Below are positions 1 to 10,416 of a stretch of DNA of 64,000 bases, in pieces. The notes under the pieces are model-generated. The model had not been told where the DNA came from, made no database searches, and saw nothing but the letters and a program-made list of their open reading frames with translations. A program made the position numbers and the translations under genes. Each line of letters starts with the position of its first letter. Positions within the stretch are counted from its first letter, which is position 1. This DNA is from Diphasiastrum complanatum (Eukaryota > Streptophyta > Lycopodiopsida > Lycopodiales > Lycopodiaceae), in NCBI GenBank assembly GCA_029204225.1, contig CM055095.1, positions 18,327,483 through 18,391,482 of the forward strand, in the 5' to 3' direction.

Positions 1-1000
1 CTTTACTTGTATATGTATCAGTCTCTTTTTAATAAAGATGCTTTTAATTTGTGAGCTCTTTGCTTGATGTGAGCTCCTCCATCACTCTGTTACTTGTGGA
101 TGCCGTTCATAGTTTCGATGGTTGGCAATCAGTCAATGATTGCATCTCTAATATATACTCTCCACTAGATCAGAATTTTTGCATAGAATGTTAACTAGAT
201 GCTGCTTGCTTAAACCTCCTACAAATCCGCTTAGATATGATTCTACAGCAACTCAAGCTACAACACCTGATCTCCTGCCAAATAGTCTTCCGGATTAAGT
301 GGTGCTTATGGTCTAAAAAGCAAAAAAAAAAACTTGCTGCCCATTCCAGCCTGCACGTAAGGGGCTAGGCTGCCACATGGCAACGTCAGAGTGGTTGGAA
401 AGTCAAAATGCTTATTATGTTTCATAATAAGCATGTAGAAATTTTCAAAGTATCCATTACGCAATGGAAAGCGTCGGGCACAGGACATTTTGCCCGGTTT
501 GGCTTGCCAAAAATTTAGGCGAGGCCCGGAGGGGCTTGGCCTAAATTTTTTTGGAAATCCTTACTGGGCAAAATGGCTTGAGCCTGGGCCCATTCCATAG
601 TACGTAAAAAGGTTTCAGCAAAAACAATCTAGATTTATGACATAAAAATCCACCAACGGGCAAAAAAGTCACTTGATATGTATATTTGATGAGAATATAA
701 TCTTAGGATCCTGTCGGACAAGAGCAAGTAGACTTTATGCTCAACCTTTGCATAAGGGCATGGTCTTTTCTAGAGAGCTTTCAATGTGGTACTTAGGTAG
801 ATTCTTTAAGGTGCTTGGTAATGTAATCTAACTTCTTACTAAAATAAGTGCACATTGGTCTCCCACCATAGCCAAGCTAAATTAGTTTGTTCCATGGGAT
901 GTTGGTGATCATGGCTTGAATCCCAGGTTTAGAATGTTTTGTGTGATGTTGGTATTCATGGCTTGAATCTTGGTTGTGATGGAGGAGAGACAATTCAAGG
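1..1000. other. Gene-poor left edge
   Basis: I see no supportable gene here. Near position 30 there is an AATAAA polyadenylation-like motif, which could be the tail of a plus-strand gene off the left edge, but nothing confirms it. An interrupted inverted repeat sits at 487-575 and is listed separately. The short open frames lack domain signal and look like chance. Confidence 0.4.
487..575. repeat. Interrupted inverted repeat
   Basis: The left arm CCAAAAATTTAGGC (507-520) pairs with GCCTAAATTTTTTTGG (539-554), which has two extra T. Outside these, ATTTTGCCC (487-495) pairs with GGGCAAAAT (567-575). The spacer is GC-rich. This could be a hairpin core or the fused termini of a small DNA transposon. 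No target duplication was found. Confidence 0.55.
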
Positions 1001-1002
1001 AG

Positions 1003-1004
1003 GG

Positions 1005-1064
<60 letters not shown>
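1003..1064. repeat. (GA)n microsatellite
   Basis: A nearly pure GA dinucleotide tract of about 60 bp. It makes spurious Arg-Glu and Ser-Leu open frames on the two strands. It is one of several such tracts in this window. Confidence 0.95.
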
Positions 1065-1069
<5 letters not shown>

Positions 1070-1463
1070 CAATAAAACATGCATACACAAGAAACTTTTT
1101 AGAAATAAAGTTTTTCAATAGGTATATGACTGAAATATAGCTTAGTTACACGTATTTGAATACTTTTGTCTAGTCAATAAAGCATTACTTTGGCACTATA
1201 GGTTAGGTCACTTGAATCACACATCTGTATCGAACATGTTTAGACAGTCCTTAGTACTTGATCACGATTATCTAGACAAGAAGATCGGCCTCCATGTTTG
1301 TCATAGCTACATCTCGGAAAGCAAACTAGGATTCCATTTAGATCAAGTCATAAGAATGCAACAAAAACGCTCATAGTGTCGGATAGAACACAATTAGGGC
1401 AAATGGAATGGACCAAATTTCTGTCTTTCCAAAATCTGGTTCAATTTATTGAATCCTATTTAC

Positions 1464-1718
1464 TTAAGACTCTGCCTCATGGAAGAGTGGTTGTGCATGA
1501 TATTTATATCTAAATATTGTAGCTATGCATGTCCGTTTGTTCCATCTCTTTGGTATCCATTTTGCACCACTTTGTGTCCATCTTTGTTGGCTAAAAATAG
1601 GACTTTCAGTTTGATAATGAAAGCAAATCGACTCTTGGCTTATTCTGCAATCTATATCCCCATTTGACTTGTCGTCCCAATCTTTATGTATAAGCTTTGA
1701 CAAAACATCATTTGACAA
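1464..1718 (-). pseudogene. Fragment of unknown gene family, 3' part (copy A)
   Basis: The minus-strand translation contains a stretch reading SNDVLSKLIHKDWDDKSN, which resembles SNEILSDLMDQGWDSKTN encoded on the plus strand near 43250. Downstream the similarity continues weakly (FHYQTE against a shifted RYHIEK; SGAKWIP against DGTWLP). The two loci therefore share an unrecognised protein family. Here the piece lies on the opposite strand from the other half of the family (about 1930-2470 plus), so the copy is rearranged. No known domain was recognised. Confidence 0.4.
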
Positions 1719-1929
1719 ATCTCACAAATTAAAGAACACAAAATTGTTCATAATCACCCTCATCAAATTAAAATAGTAAACCATAGTGATTAGAGTCATA
1801 GTTTATGCAAGACTGGAGTAAGAAACTAGTTACAACTAGTCATCGCAGTGATTTGTGCTAATTACAATAACCACGCATGGTTATAGTTAATGACTAGTCA
1901 TGAATGGATCCAACTCATGATAAAATATT

Positions 1930-2470
1930 TTAGAGCTTCAAGTATATGGAGATCCAATATATGGCAACATCAAGGAGACCCAAATCCACTGTAGACTTTG
2001 GATATCGGATACCAAGAACTTATATGAAGAAAGAACTCTTGGGTGTTGATCCATCCATCATTGAGTCAAATGTTTCAACCAAAAAAAGGTCCAAATTGAC
2101 TTTCAAATCCTACTAAAAATCTACGATTCATGATTTTAGAGCATCTCCAAGACAATCCATTACGGAGGTTTTATTGCAACATGCTTATATGCATTCCAAG
2201 CTTAATATTCGATCGATCAATCCAAACGATCATTACAAATGAAGTATCTAAACCAATGATTTTGCCTTTCCTTTATTGAGCTAGTTCTCATTTTATATTC
2301 AAAATCTCATAACATGTTTCATCATGCGATTTTAGCATAAATGAATTGGAGCTCACAAAAACACTTGTTGGATGTCATACATATTTATATCTAGAAAACA
2401 TGTATAAGGGAAGACCTCAAGAATAATTTGTCGATAAGAGTATATATTTTCATGAATTGTATGGGGGCTT
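1930..2470 (+). pseudogene. Fragment of unknown gene family, 5' part (copy A)
   Basis: The nucleotide sequence matches 42420-42990 with scattered substitutions. Shared words include CAAGGAGACC, a GGGTGTTG..CCATCCATCAT block, CAACATG.TTATATGCATTC and AACATGTTTC. The translated pieces read RRPKSTVDF here and RRPRSTIEF in the other copy, and LLQHAYMHS here against LVQHVYMHS there. In-frame stops show that this copy is dead. Function is unknown. It could be an old gene duplicate or the coding part of an uncharacterised transposon. Confidence 0.45.
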
Positions 2471-3176
2471 TGGGGATCTTGAGGTCATTCAACTTTCGAG
2501 CTTGCATAGTGACGAATGAATTAGTCTTGAGAACATTTTAGAATTCTTTCAATGCAAGAAATACATACGAGCTTGTAAAATCCTTGGCTCTACTAGTCAC
2601 TAGTTAGCCCTTGTTGGGCTAATCATTCTTATTTGACTACATTTAAGAGGTTCAAAGAGGGAGCGACCTTCAATTTATTAAGGTTATTGAAGCCTTTTGG
2701 ACCCACAAGGGCTACATGGGTATTTCAACATTAATGCCTGCAACTGGATCGACATGACATGATCTTGGTATCTAACATAGAATTCGATACACTGCTTCTA
2801 TGCCTTTTCTGTTTCATAGGAGGGACTGTAACTACCGATCGAGGTTTTGATTGAAAACATTCATTTGACAAGGTGGGGTAGTACATGCCAACAAGAAATT
2901 TTTTGATGTCATTGCATACTTCCTGCAATGGTTATGTTTTTTATTTCTTCTTGGGTGGGTATTTGTTTAGATACATATGACCTAACAATGCCCTGAGACA
3001 TTGAACATGTTTAACTTACTGAAAAATATTCTAGATTGGTACAGCAAAGATTCAATTGGAGAAACAGCAGACTACCCATTGAACAGGCAGTTTTATCCAT
3101 TTGAGCTCTATGCTTCAGCTAATTTTCAATGCATTTGAAATGTTTGTTTCCCTAACAATGAGAAACTCAATTGAAA

Positions 3177-3293
3177 GCCTCTCACATGAAGAAGGAAGAA
3201 CCGTTTACACAGGACAAGAAAAATTAGGGTGTTATTGAACAATGGACAGCCTCTCAGACGAAGAAGGAAAAACCATTTACACAGGACAAGGAA
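3177..3293. repeat. Two-copy tandem repeat, 72-bp offset
   Basis: A segment of about 45 bp starting GCCTCTCA and ending near ACAGGACAAG occurs at 3177-3221 and again at 3249-3293, with a few substitutions. It lies about 750 bp downstream of the minus-strand gene ending at 4036. Confidence 0.7.
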
Positions 3294-3469
3294 AAGAAGG
3301 ATTCAACAGCAGCATAGCTCCTTGTAAGAACAAAAGAACTAGCTAAAATGTAACTGATTACGATTTCCTTCAAAACTACAAAATGCAACGAAGGGTCATG
3401 GCTTTTATCTATAATTTTCTCCTTGTTTCATAGTAACCAATATCTATCCTCCCCTTATAATTGTTGCAG

Positions 3470-3640
3470 GTATATCAAAGTTATGTCTAGGATGATACCC
3501 AACATAACAAGGAGACGTGCAATCTTCAACCCTATGGAGTCCAACCACAAAGTCTTAGACCATCAACTTCATCACACATAGCATGGACCAAATACTACAA
3601 CATCCCTACTCACGTCGTGAAGGCCTAGAATAGGTGCAAA
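3470..3640 (-). repeat. Dispersed repeat, inverted copy of 52010-52165
   Basis: The reverse complement of this stretch matches 52010-52165 at many points, for example ATTTGGTCCATGCTAT, AAGACTTTGTGGTTGGA and CTAGACATAACA. It carries no coding signal. It is probably part of an LTR or another non-coding transposon segment, but the class was not determined. Confidence 0.6.
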
Positions 3641-4035
3641 TCACATGTACAAACCTATGTTGTTGCAGGTATCCCTAATAGATTAATCCTATGATACAAA
3701 TATCATGTGCATCTTCAGTTAGCACTGCACAGCTTTTTTTTAATCGCTGCTGCACATATAGAGCTTCCTGGAGAAAATCATGCATCTTTCACATCAAGCG
3801 ACTAGCCAACTGTTGCAGACTTGTAAGGAGCATGATCTAGACAATGACTTGCACAATTAAACAGGTAGTGAAATGATAGAATTAGAACCATGTAAAGCTG
3901 GAATTGAAAACAGAGCTTGAGAATATCTTCCCTTAAATGGATGTTTATGGTGCTTCACACTGTCAATTCCAGTATTACATTTACTGCTTCCAAACAAGCC
4001 AATTTTGATAAGGCCATGACTTCATTTCTTCTGAT

Positions 4036-5742
4036 TCAAGCCCTTGATTTGCTGAACCCATGTTCCGAAATAGCTTGGTAATTTTTCTTCACAGATAAAG
4101 TAGGTATCACTAACTCTCGACTGTTTGTAGACTTCTCAAGAGACATATTTTCAGATAATGCAGGATTCTGAAAGAACTGACCACTCATAGCTGAACCCAT
4201 GTGAACATTATTCCCAGCCATCCCCAAGTTGATGAAACTTTGCATGCCCACTGGACTCTGCATCCCCACAGCAGTTGGAATGCCTGCAAGTGACTGAACA
4301 CTCCCAGTAGGAGAAGTTTGCAAGGCTAGAGGTAACTGCATTCCCATAGTAGGATTTGCACCATGGAGAAGTGATGAGTTTAACATTTGCAAATGATTTT
4401 CATAACCCATGCTATTCCCAAGAAACATATCACTGCTAATCTTGTTTGCCATTCCAGATGTGCAACTTACTATGCCATGGTTAGATGCACTGGCGGTACC
4501 ACCAACCGCATTATGCATCATATTCCACATCATGCCCAATGCTAATGGATTCTGCACTCCACTTATGGCACCCTGCACCCTGGCCATATTTAGATTGTTT
4601 TGGAGATGAGAACCTAATGCGCTTTCTAAACCATGCGCATGGGTCGATTTTGGATTTCCTGTTGCTAGTGACCCAGGAACTCCATAGTTGCTTCCTTGAG
4701 TTCCCTCAAGCCCTGAAAAGTTCCCTCCACTTCCACTACCTGGTTCAGTAATCCCTACTCCTGCAATCCCGTTATTGGAGTGACCTCCAGAATCCATTGT
4801 ATAAATCTGACTTCTTCGTGCAGTAAGGCACATATCTCGTAAGTGTCCATTGGTTTGCACCCCTAAGTGTGTGCGTTGACTAGCATTACTCTGACCTCCA
4901 TACCCTAATTTTTTAGTTTCAGCTGCATCATCCTTCCTTCCAAACCCCATACCTGCAGCATCAGGAAATGTATCGCCAAATTTGATACCTTCAGTTTTGG
5001 TACCAAAATTCTGCTCTCGGAGTGCACAACCCTGTCCTTCAAAGCTCAGTCCAGTATCTTCGCCGATTTGTGGTTCAAAGTTTAAGTTTCCACCAGCAAT
5101 CTGGGGAGCTCCATAGCCAACTCCTGCACCTCCTTGTTCTGGGAAAGCCATTTGCAGTCCTGAAGTCAAAGTTTCTCTGTACAAGAAATTTTGCATTTCT
5201 TCTCGCATCCAGGCGAGAACTCGCTTCCTTGATTCAGTTATCTCTTGCATGCATGCCTGCATACATGTGCGCATCGAGTCTATCCAAGGACTTTCAGAGT
5301 GAAAGCCATCTATGGTATGAAAGTCGTCTCTGCAACCATTGGCAACTTTATCCTCTTCAGTTACTTTCTTGAACTTGCTTTTTCTCCGTGGCTGTAACTT
5401 CTTAGAAACATGCTCATTTTCAGGAAAAAGAATGCCTGATCTCATGCCATTTTCTCCCTGTTGCTGCATCTCCTTATCAATACTCTGCCCTTCAAAGAGG
5501 CGTTCTCCAGAAAATCGTGCATAACTAGAATCTTCATGTAGCAACCATTCATCGTGGCTCTTTTTCCTCTTGAACATGGGCAACATTGCTGCAGTAGAAT
5601 CACCCTCCTCTTCAGAAGATTTATTTGAGCTTTCAAGTTTTTTGCTCTTCCTTTTGTTGCTTTCTCTTCCATGCTCTTCAGCAGCATAATCCAAGCTCTG
5701 GAACATCTCTATTGCTAACTTTACACCGTGAAAAGCTCTCAA
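4036..5742 (-). CDS. Unrecognised nuclear-looking protein, main exon
   Basis: A 568-codon open frame, by far the longest uninterrupted non-transposon frame in the left half. I do not recognise the family. The N-terminal third is charged, with nuclear-localisation-like clusters at residues 27-35 (SNKRKSKK), 57-61 (FKRKK) and 117-126 (RRKSKFKK). Residues 155-188 look helical, with repeated Met and Cys followed by ESRKRVLAWMREEMQNFL. From about residue 195 to near residue 545 the chain is rich in Gly, Asn, Ser, Met and Gln and poor in Lys, as in disordered transcription-related proteins. The frame begins at TTG just after an in-frame TAA. The first ATG in it is codon 13 (5704-5706), so the real N-terminus is either there or in an upstream exon. 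The frame ends at TGA 4036-4038. Reality of the gene is likely; its role is unknown. Confidence 0.7.
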   Translation of the reverse strand: MRAFHGVKLAIEMFQSLDYAAEEHGRESNKRKSKKLESSNKSSEEEGDSTAAMLPMFKRKKSHDEWLLHEDSSYARFSGERLFEGQSIDKEMQQQGENGMRSGILFPENEHVSKKLQPRRKSKFKKVTEEDKVANGCRDDFHTIDGFHSESPWIDSMRTCMQACMQEITESRKRVLAWMREEMQNFLYRETLTSGLQMAFPEQGGAGVGYGAPQIAGGNLNFEPQIGEDTGLSFEGQGCALREQNFGTKTEGIKFGDTFPDAAGMGFGRKDDAAETKKLGYGGQSNASQRTHLGVQTNGHLRDMCLTARRSQIYTMDSGGHSNNGIAGVGITEPGSGSGGNFSGLEGTQGSNYGVPGSLATGNPKSTHAHGLESALGSHLQNNLNMARVQGAISGVQNPLALGMMWNMMHNAVGGTASASNHGIVSCTSGMANKISSDMFLGNSMGYENHLQMLNSSLLHGANPTMGMQLPLALQTSPTGSVQSLAGIPTAVGMQSPVGMQSFINLGMAGNNVHMGSAMSGQFFQNPALSENMSLEKSTNSRELVIPTLSVKKNYQAISEHGFSKSRA

Positions 5743-6721
5743 CTTTGCTTAGGACATGCTGATTGCCAAAGCTACCGCTATTTCTTAAAAGGTAGAAAAT
5801 GTAATCAGGATCAGTTACTTTTCAACCTCTTACGTTTTGGCAGCATTGATCTTCTGCAGAAATCTAATCAAGATCCACTACTTCCAGAAGACCTCCATTT
5901 TATTAGCAGCAGAATATTCCATATGGTCTATTCTTGTAGCCAAATGGTAACCCTTTTTTAGCTTGCAAAATACTTTTCAATAGCATGCATATCTGCCAAA
6001 TATAAATGGTGTGCCACTAATCAGGTTGAAAACTACTCATCATAAACTCTTGCATCTCCAATGATTAACACTAACAACGAGGCATACATTGCATGGTCCT
6101 AGCCTCAGTAGGCATATCTCCAGTGCAAAAAGGGCTTATTTGCAATAAACCCTAAATGCTAACACACCCTCACTGTTGCTGCATCAAGCCAATACAATGT
6201 AACTCAGGTAATAGCGCACCAACAAAGAAATGTATGCAGCTTCCTCTGATCGAACCTAGGAAGAGTCAAGATTGAAAACAGGTAGAACAAGTAGATTTTC
6301 GTAGCTATACTCCAATTCACACAAAAACCAGCAAGGTTTTGTAATGTTTTAATAACATATGGGGCAAGAAAACACTGTATCCGACGCTCTTATCTTACTA
6401 CATGCTGGTCTTGACTCCAAAACAAACTTCTTAGAGCCTTGGTGCAAGGTCAGCATGAGTAAGAGTGAAGTAAGTACTGTGCTAACAAACCCTAAACCCT
6501 AAACGGGATAAAACTGTAAAAGCCTTGTGAGGCTACGTTTCGGGCTTGACAGCCTGCTAATATCCTTCATCCAACCGTTATGTTTCAGGTTCTTGAGAGC
6601 TCAAGATTTCGGAAACTGCTACAGTAGCACTCCAAACATAGCTTTCAAGAAACCATTATACAAGTCATTTGTGAGCCAGAAAATCTGGTCGCAAGAATCA
6701 TGAACTGAAAGATGTACCTGG

Positions 6722-6910
6722 AATGCGAACGTGGGCATTGCATTGCATTGCTTTGCTGCCTGCGACGCAACATCAGCTCCACTGCTCTATAGACTACTGC
6801 ACTGCTTCCTTCGCAACTACTATATGTGTGTCACAGAAAGAAAAAGAAAAACATGCAAAACTGAAGGCGAGAAATAGGAAGAAGAAGATCTGGATCGCGA
6901 AATGGGATAG
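6722..6910 (-). other. Probable 5' exon/leader of the 4036-5742 gene
   Basis: Read on the minus strand, this pyrimidine-rich stretch (TCTTCTTCTTCC) resembles a plant 5' leader. It ends in CATTCCAG followed by GTACATC, a plausible splice donor at 6721/6722. A short ATG frame near its end could join in phase to the main exon through an acceptor AG at about 5743, but that acceptor is weak. Telomere-box motifs (AAACCCTAA and its repeat) lie at about 6486-6502, between the two exons. Without transcript data the structure is tentative. Confidence 0.35.
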
Positions 6911-6914
6911 GTAG

Positions 6915-7362
6915 TTGCTGATGGACACGTGGAAAAATTCCCAGTTCCTTAACAAATATCCAACGGTAGTGGCAGGTGGAGGGTTTTAGGTGGGTTTTGA
7001 GTTTGGGGCGGGGTGGGGGGGCTTTGCCTAGTAGAGGGTAGGGGGTATATGATAAAATGGAGGCAATTTGAAGGGGTTTGTTGTGCTAGAGGTTTGTGCC
7101 CTGGTATGTATGTACTTTTGGAAGGCATCGTTTGGAAGTGTCCAAAGTTTGGAATATTACAAAAACACACACATAGAAACGATGTAGTTTTTTTGTTTAG
7201 TCTTAATTTTGCAAGGCAAAAATGAATATGGCATATGTATTTTTGTTTAACAAGACAATCTTATAACATAATAAAAAGTGTTACAAAAATATAAGAAGCT
7301 ATTATTCTACTCATGTTGTCTTCCATAGTAGTATCCTTGCCAAAACAAATTTCATGGCTTTG
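6915..7362. other. Intergenic, candidate promoter side
   Basis: This is the upstream side of the minus-strand gene and contains a G-rich run (about 6976-7060). No gene was found. The short open frames here have low-complexity translations. Confidence 0.3.
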
Positions 7363-8058
7363 TGTTGAAAATGCAGCAAAATAAGTCCAATTGATCCTAG
7401 AAATGATGGAGAAAGCACCTAATTAAGATCCAAACAAGATCCAATAGCTAGAGCACAAATCAATCTATTGATTTCTAGCTTATCTTGGCTTGAACTCCAC
7501 AAATTGGCTCCAAAATCATGCAAAATCCCTCACACATGTGGATGTGCGGCCTGCTGCAGCCAGTGTACTGTACCAGCACCCTCGAAGCCTTCTAAATCAT
7601 TCCAAAAAACCAAATGCCAATAGCAATCATCAAGCAAATGGCAAATGATAGACTAAAACTAGTCATGAAGGAAGATCTCAATTTTACTCATAATTGGATG
7701 GAAAATCCACCACATATTCATACATAAATGCTTCGGATATGAGCATTTAGGGCTACCTCTGATCCATCCATGTCCTAACCCTAGTGTCTAACATAATAGG
7801 CAATAAGATCCACACCTAATTGGGGGTCAAGATCTTCAGATCCAAAACAATGTAAAAACTGCTCTTTTTAGCTCCGAGAAAATCTCTAGCCTATCTATGC
7901 ACATTTTGGCCTCATCCAACGGTGCCATTCCAAGGCTAGGTTAGGAATAAGACTTATGAAAAGTATCCTATGCTTTTTGGCACGTGTGACATCCCACAAC
8001 ATGGCCACATTACAATTTACAAGTGGTAGAACCAAGCTAGAATTGTAAAATTTCAACA
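7363..8058 (-). repeat. 3' LTR of the outer element
   Basis: On the plus strand it starts TGTTGAAAATGCAGC and ends TTTCAACA, followed by CTCCTCAC, which is a purine tract (GTGAGGAG) on the minus strand. Its first 240 bp repeat at 16592-16831. Its minus-strand start (TGTTGAAATTTTACAATTCT) resembles the start of the inner LTR (TGTTAAAAATTCACAATTCT). Confidence 0.8.
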
Positions 8059-8083
8059 CTCCTCACAATTTAGCTTGATGAGG

Positions 8084-8632
8084 CTATCCTGGATCAATAA
8101 TTAATACATGAATAAAAACAACATAATTTCCAGGTTCTTGCTGTGTGGAGTGAGTATGATCACTCATCATGATAAGAATATAATTTGAGCTCCAAGCTCT
8201 CAAATGTAGTGAGAGCTCAGTAAAAATTGTCTTCAACATCCAAGCTTTGTTTTCAATATGTTGTTGAATGAACATCTTGGCCTGCAAAACGAGAGTCTTC
8301 TCCTCAAAATAATCATGAAAAACAGTAGCTTTCCACAAGATCCAACTTTGGTATGACGCACATACAACGAAAGTTTGAAATATCACCATCTTAACTTTAT
8401 CCAACCAAATAATGAACTCCAAATTGTCATCCTTCCAATGAAGGTCTTCATTCCTTGGAAATTCAAGAGTGAATAGATCACATGATGAGTCCTTTGAATC
8501 CTTCTTTGAAACCCCAATCAAATTAGTAGTGATAACTATTTCAACATCATAAGATATAGGATGAAAAACAATGTTCATACTATCATCATCAAAGGACATT
8601 GTCAAATTCATGACATGTTTTCTGTCAAACAT
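8084..8632 (-). CDS. 182-codon ORF in the pol position of the outer element
   Basis: An open frame of 182 codons between the protease remnant and the 3' LTR, ending about 25 bp from the LTR purine tract. In an autonomous copia element about 3 kb of pol would lie here. I do not recognise the protein: it shows none of the integrase, reverse transcriptase or RNase H motifs. It has a mixed charged N-terminal half and a Trp-containing, fairly hydrophobic centre. It could be a captured host fragment, a decayed accessory frame or chance. Its length in AT-rich DNA makes it worth noting. Confidence 0.35.
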   Translation of the reverse strand: MFDRKHVMNLTMSFDDDSMNIVFHPISYDVEIVITTNLIGVSKKDSKDSSCDLFTLEFPRNEDLHWKDDNLEFIIWLDKVKMVIFQTFVVCASYQSWILWKATVFHDYFEEKTLVLQAKMFIQQHIENKAWMLKTIFTELSLHLRAWSSNYILIMMSDHTHSTQQEPGNYVVFIHVLIIDPG

Positions 8633-8691
8633 AAAGTAAGAGGGAGATATGAATAAACTTCCTTGCTGCTCCTTTCTCTTTACTCAAGCCT

Positions 8692-9721
8692 TCATAATGA
8701 TGTAGATTCAGGTCTCTTTTTCCTTGAGACAAGTGCTCCTTCTTGGGTTCCTCCTTGACTCTCTCTCTTACTTGTCATGTGGGAGCTAGCCCCACTATCT
8801 ATCCACCAAGGGTCTTCTCCTTTCATGATTGAAGATGAAAAACTTGACATCATGAGAGAGTCTTCATGTGAACTCTCCTCCTCTTCTTGCCCTATTTTTT
8901 CTTGACTTTGAGCTTGCTTCCTCGTGAAGCACTCGAAGGCATAATGTTCCATCTTGCTACAAGAGTAGCACTTGATCTTTGACTTATCCTTCTTGGGCTT
9001 GCTTGAGCTTGGACTTGAAGATCCATCTTGATCTTCACCTTTGACTTGGTTCTTCTTGAATGCACATCCTTTGCCTTTGGATTTTCTTTTGCTCTTGATG
9101 AAAAGGGACTTGTCATCTCCATCAGTGAAGGAGAGCTTCTCCATCCTTGAACTGATGTGTGTTCTCCTACTCTCCTCGGCCATGAGGACTCCTTGGATAT
9201 TTTCAAGGGCCCATGATTGCATAGCCTTGCACCAAGTTAGCAAAATCCACACTTTAGTCCATTCACAATCAGTTGAACAAGCTCACATTCCTTAATGGAA
9301 TCTCCTATGTAATCAAGCTCCTTGTTTAAGTCTTTAACTCTCAAAACATATGAATGACCACTCTCTCTCTTGGCTTGAAAGCATTGAAGGATTTGGTTCT
9401 TCAAGGATAACAAACTTGAAGTGTTCTTAGATTCATATATTTTTTGAAGAGTTTTCCATGCTTCTTGATCTGAGGTGCAAGCACCTACCTCCTTCAGAAG
9501 CTCATTTGCTACATTTATTTTTATACAATCGAGGGAAATCTTGCACCTTTTCTTGTATTTTGTAGCTTCTTGAGGGTGAATTGGCTCATCTTCATCACCA
9601 CTCACCATTTCCATTAGATCTTGCAAGAGAAGAGTAGACTCCATTCTTAGCTTCCAAATAGAGTACTAGAAGCATTCAATCTATCATTTGGATCCAAGAG
9701 ATATGCATTTATGGAAGCCAT
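8692..9721 (-). pseudogene. gag (with protease start) of the outer element
   Basis: The start codon is at 9721-9719 (minus); the first residues MASINAYLLD are identical to the inner gag. One frameshift about 15 codons in moves the reading frame to that of 9237-9644 (LLLQDLMEMVSG..EPIHPQE). A further break near 9240-9250 leads to the frame of 8692-9252. The protein is a copia nucleocapsid: a capsid-like helical region, a basic KSKGKG linker, a zinc knuckle CYSCSKMEHYAFEC (CX2CX4HX4C, with Glu where Gly is usual) and WWIDSGASSHMT, the protease active-site start. The frame then diverges and pol is absent. Confidence 0.8.
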
Positions 9722-9722
9722 C
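9718..9722. repeat. Target site duplication, left copy
   Basis: CCATC immediately left of the inner element. The same five bases follow the right LTR at 15781-15785. On the minus strand this is GATGG, which contains the outer gag start codon, so the start codon is duplicated on both sides of the insertion. Confidence 0.95.
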
Positions 9723-10404
9723 TGTTAAAAATTCACAATTCTAGCTTGACTAGTTTTGGTCATATGACTTGTAAATAGTTAGATGGTCATGATGTGGCTT
9801 GTCACACGTGTCAAATAGCATAGGATTCCATTCATAAGGATGTTCTCAAGTAGACCTAAGTGTTAGAACCTTTGGAATGAGTCCAAATTATGCTTAGATA
9901 CAAGGGAGAAAAAATAGGAGCTATTTTTGGTAATTTTTGCATTGTTGAGGGATCTCCAAGATTCCAACCCTAACTTGGTAGGGATGAAAGATCCACCAAA
10001 ATTAGAATTAGGGATAGGTTTAGGGCTACTCATACCTGCCCAAAACCGTGATGGATCATGTATATATAGGTGATGATATCTCACCAAAATCAATCAAGCA
10101 ATTTCATGTTTTTTCTCTCATAATGGTGCAATTGCTCTCTATGTTCATAATTGTTTGAGTACTTGTGATTACTAATGATTATAGGATTGAATGTAGGTCT
10201 GGTGTACAGTACTCAGACTGTGGGAGGCCGTACTTTCACACGTGTGAAGCCTTCTTCAAGGATTTGGGCCATTTAGTGAGGTTCAAGCATAGATTTTTGA
10301 TGAATTTTGATGGTTCAACTTGTGCTAATCTTATGAAATCATAATCTATTGTTTCCCTCATCATTTCAAGTGTTTTAGGATCCTTATTTGCTGTAATTTT
10401 TACA
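9723..10404 (+). repeat. 5' LTR of the inner element
   Basis: 682 bp, from TGTTAAAAATTC to GTAATTTTTACA. It carries a TATA-type box at about 10060-10069 and palindromic CACACGTG cores near 9807 and 10236. It differs from the 3' LTR by about six substitutions and two extra bases near 9871. Confidence 0.95.
10060..10069 (+). promoter_or_regulatory. LTR promoter TATA box
   Basis: GTATATATAG in the 5' LTR, repeated in the 3' LTR at about 15435-15444. It lies about 340 bp before the LTR end, a normal position for a copia promoter. Confidence 0.6.
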
Positions 10405-10416
10405 TGGTATCAGAGC
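10405..10416 (+). other. Primer binding site (initiator tRNA-Met)
   Basis: TGGTATCAGAGC directly follows the 5' LTR. This 12-mer is the standard plant copia primer binding site, complementary to the 3' end of initiator methionine tRNA. Only one copy is present here, unlike in the elements at 21.7 and 48.2 kb. A 700-bp leader follows before gag. Confidence 0.95.

Noticed and set aside
9863-10093. Minus-strand frame repeated at 15224-15469
   Set aside because: Both lie in the two LTRs of the inner copia element. They are antisense shadows duplicated with the LTR.
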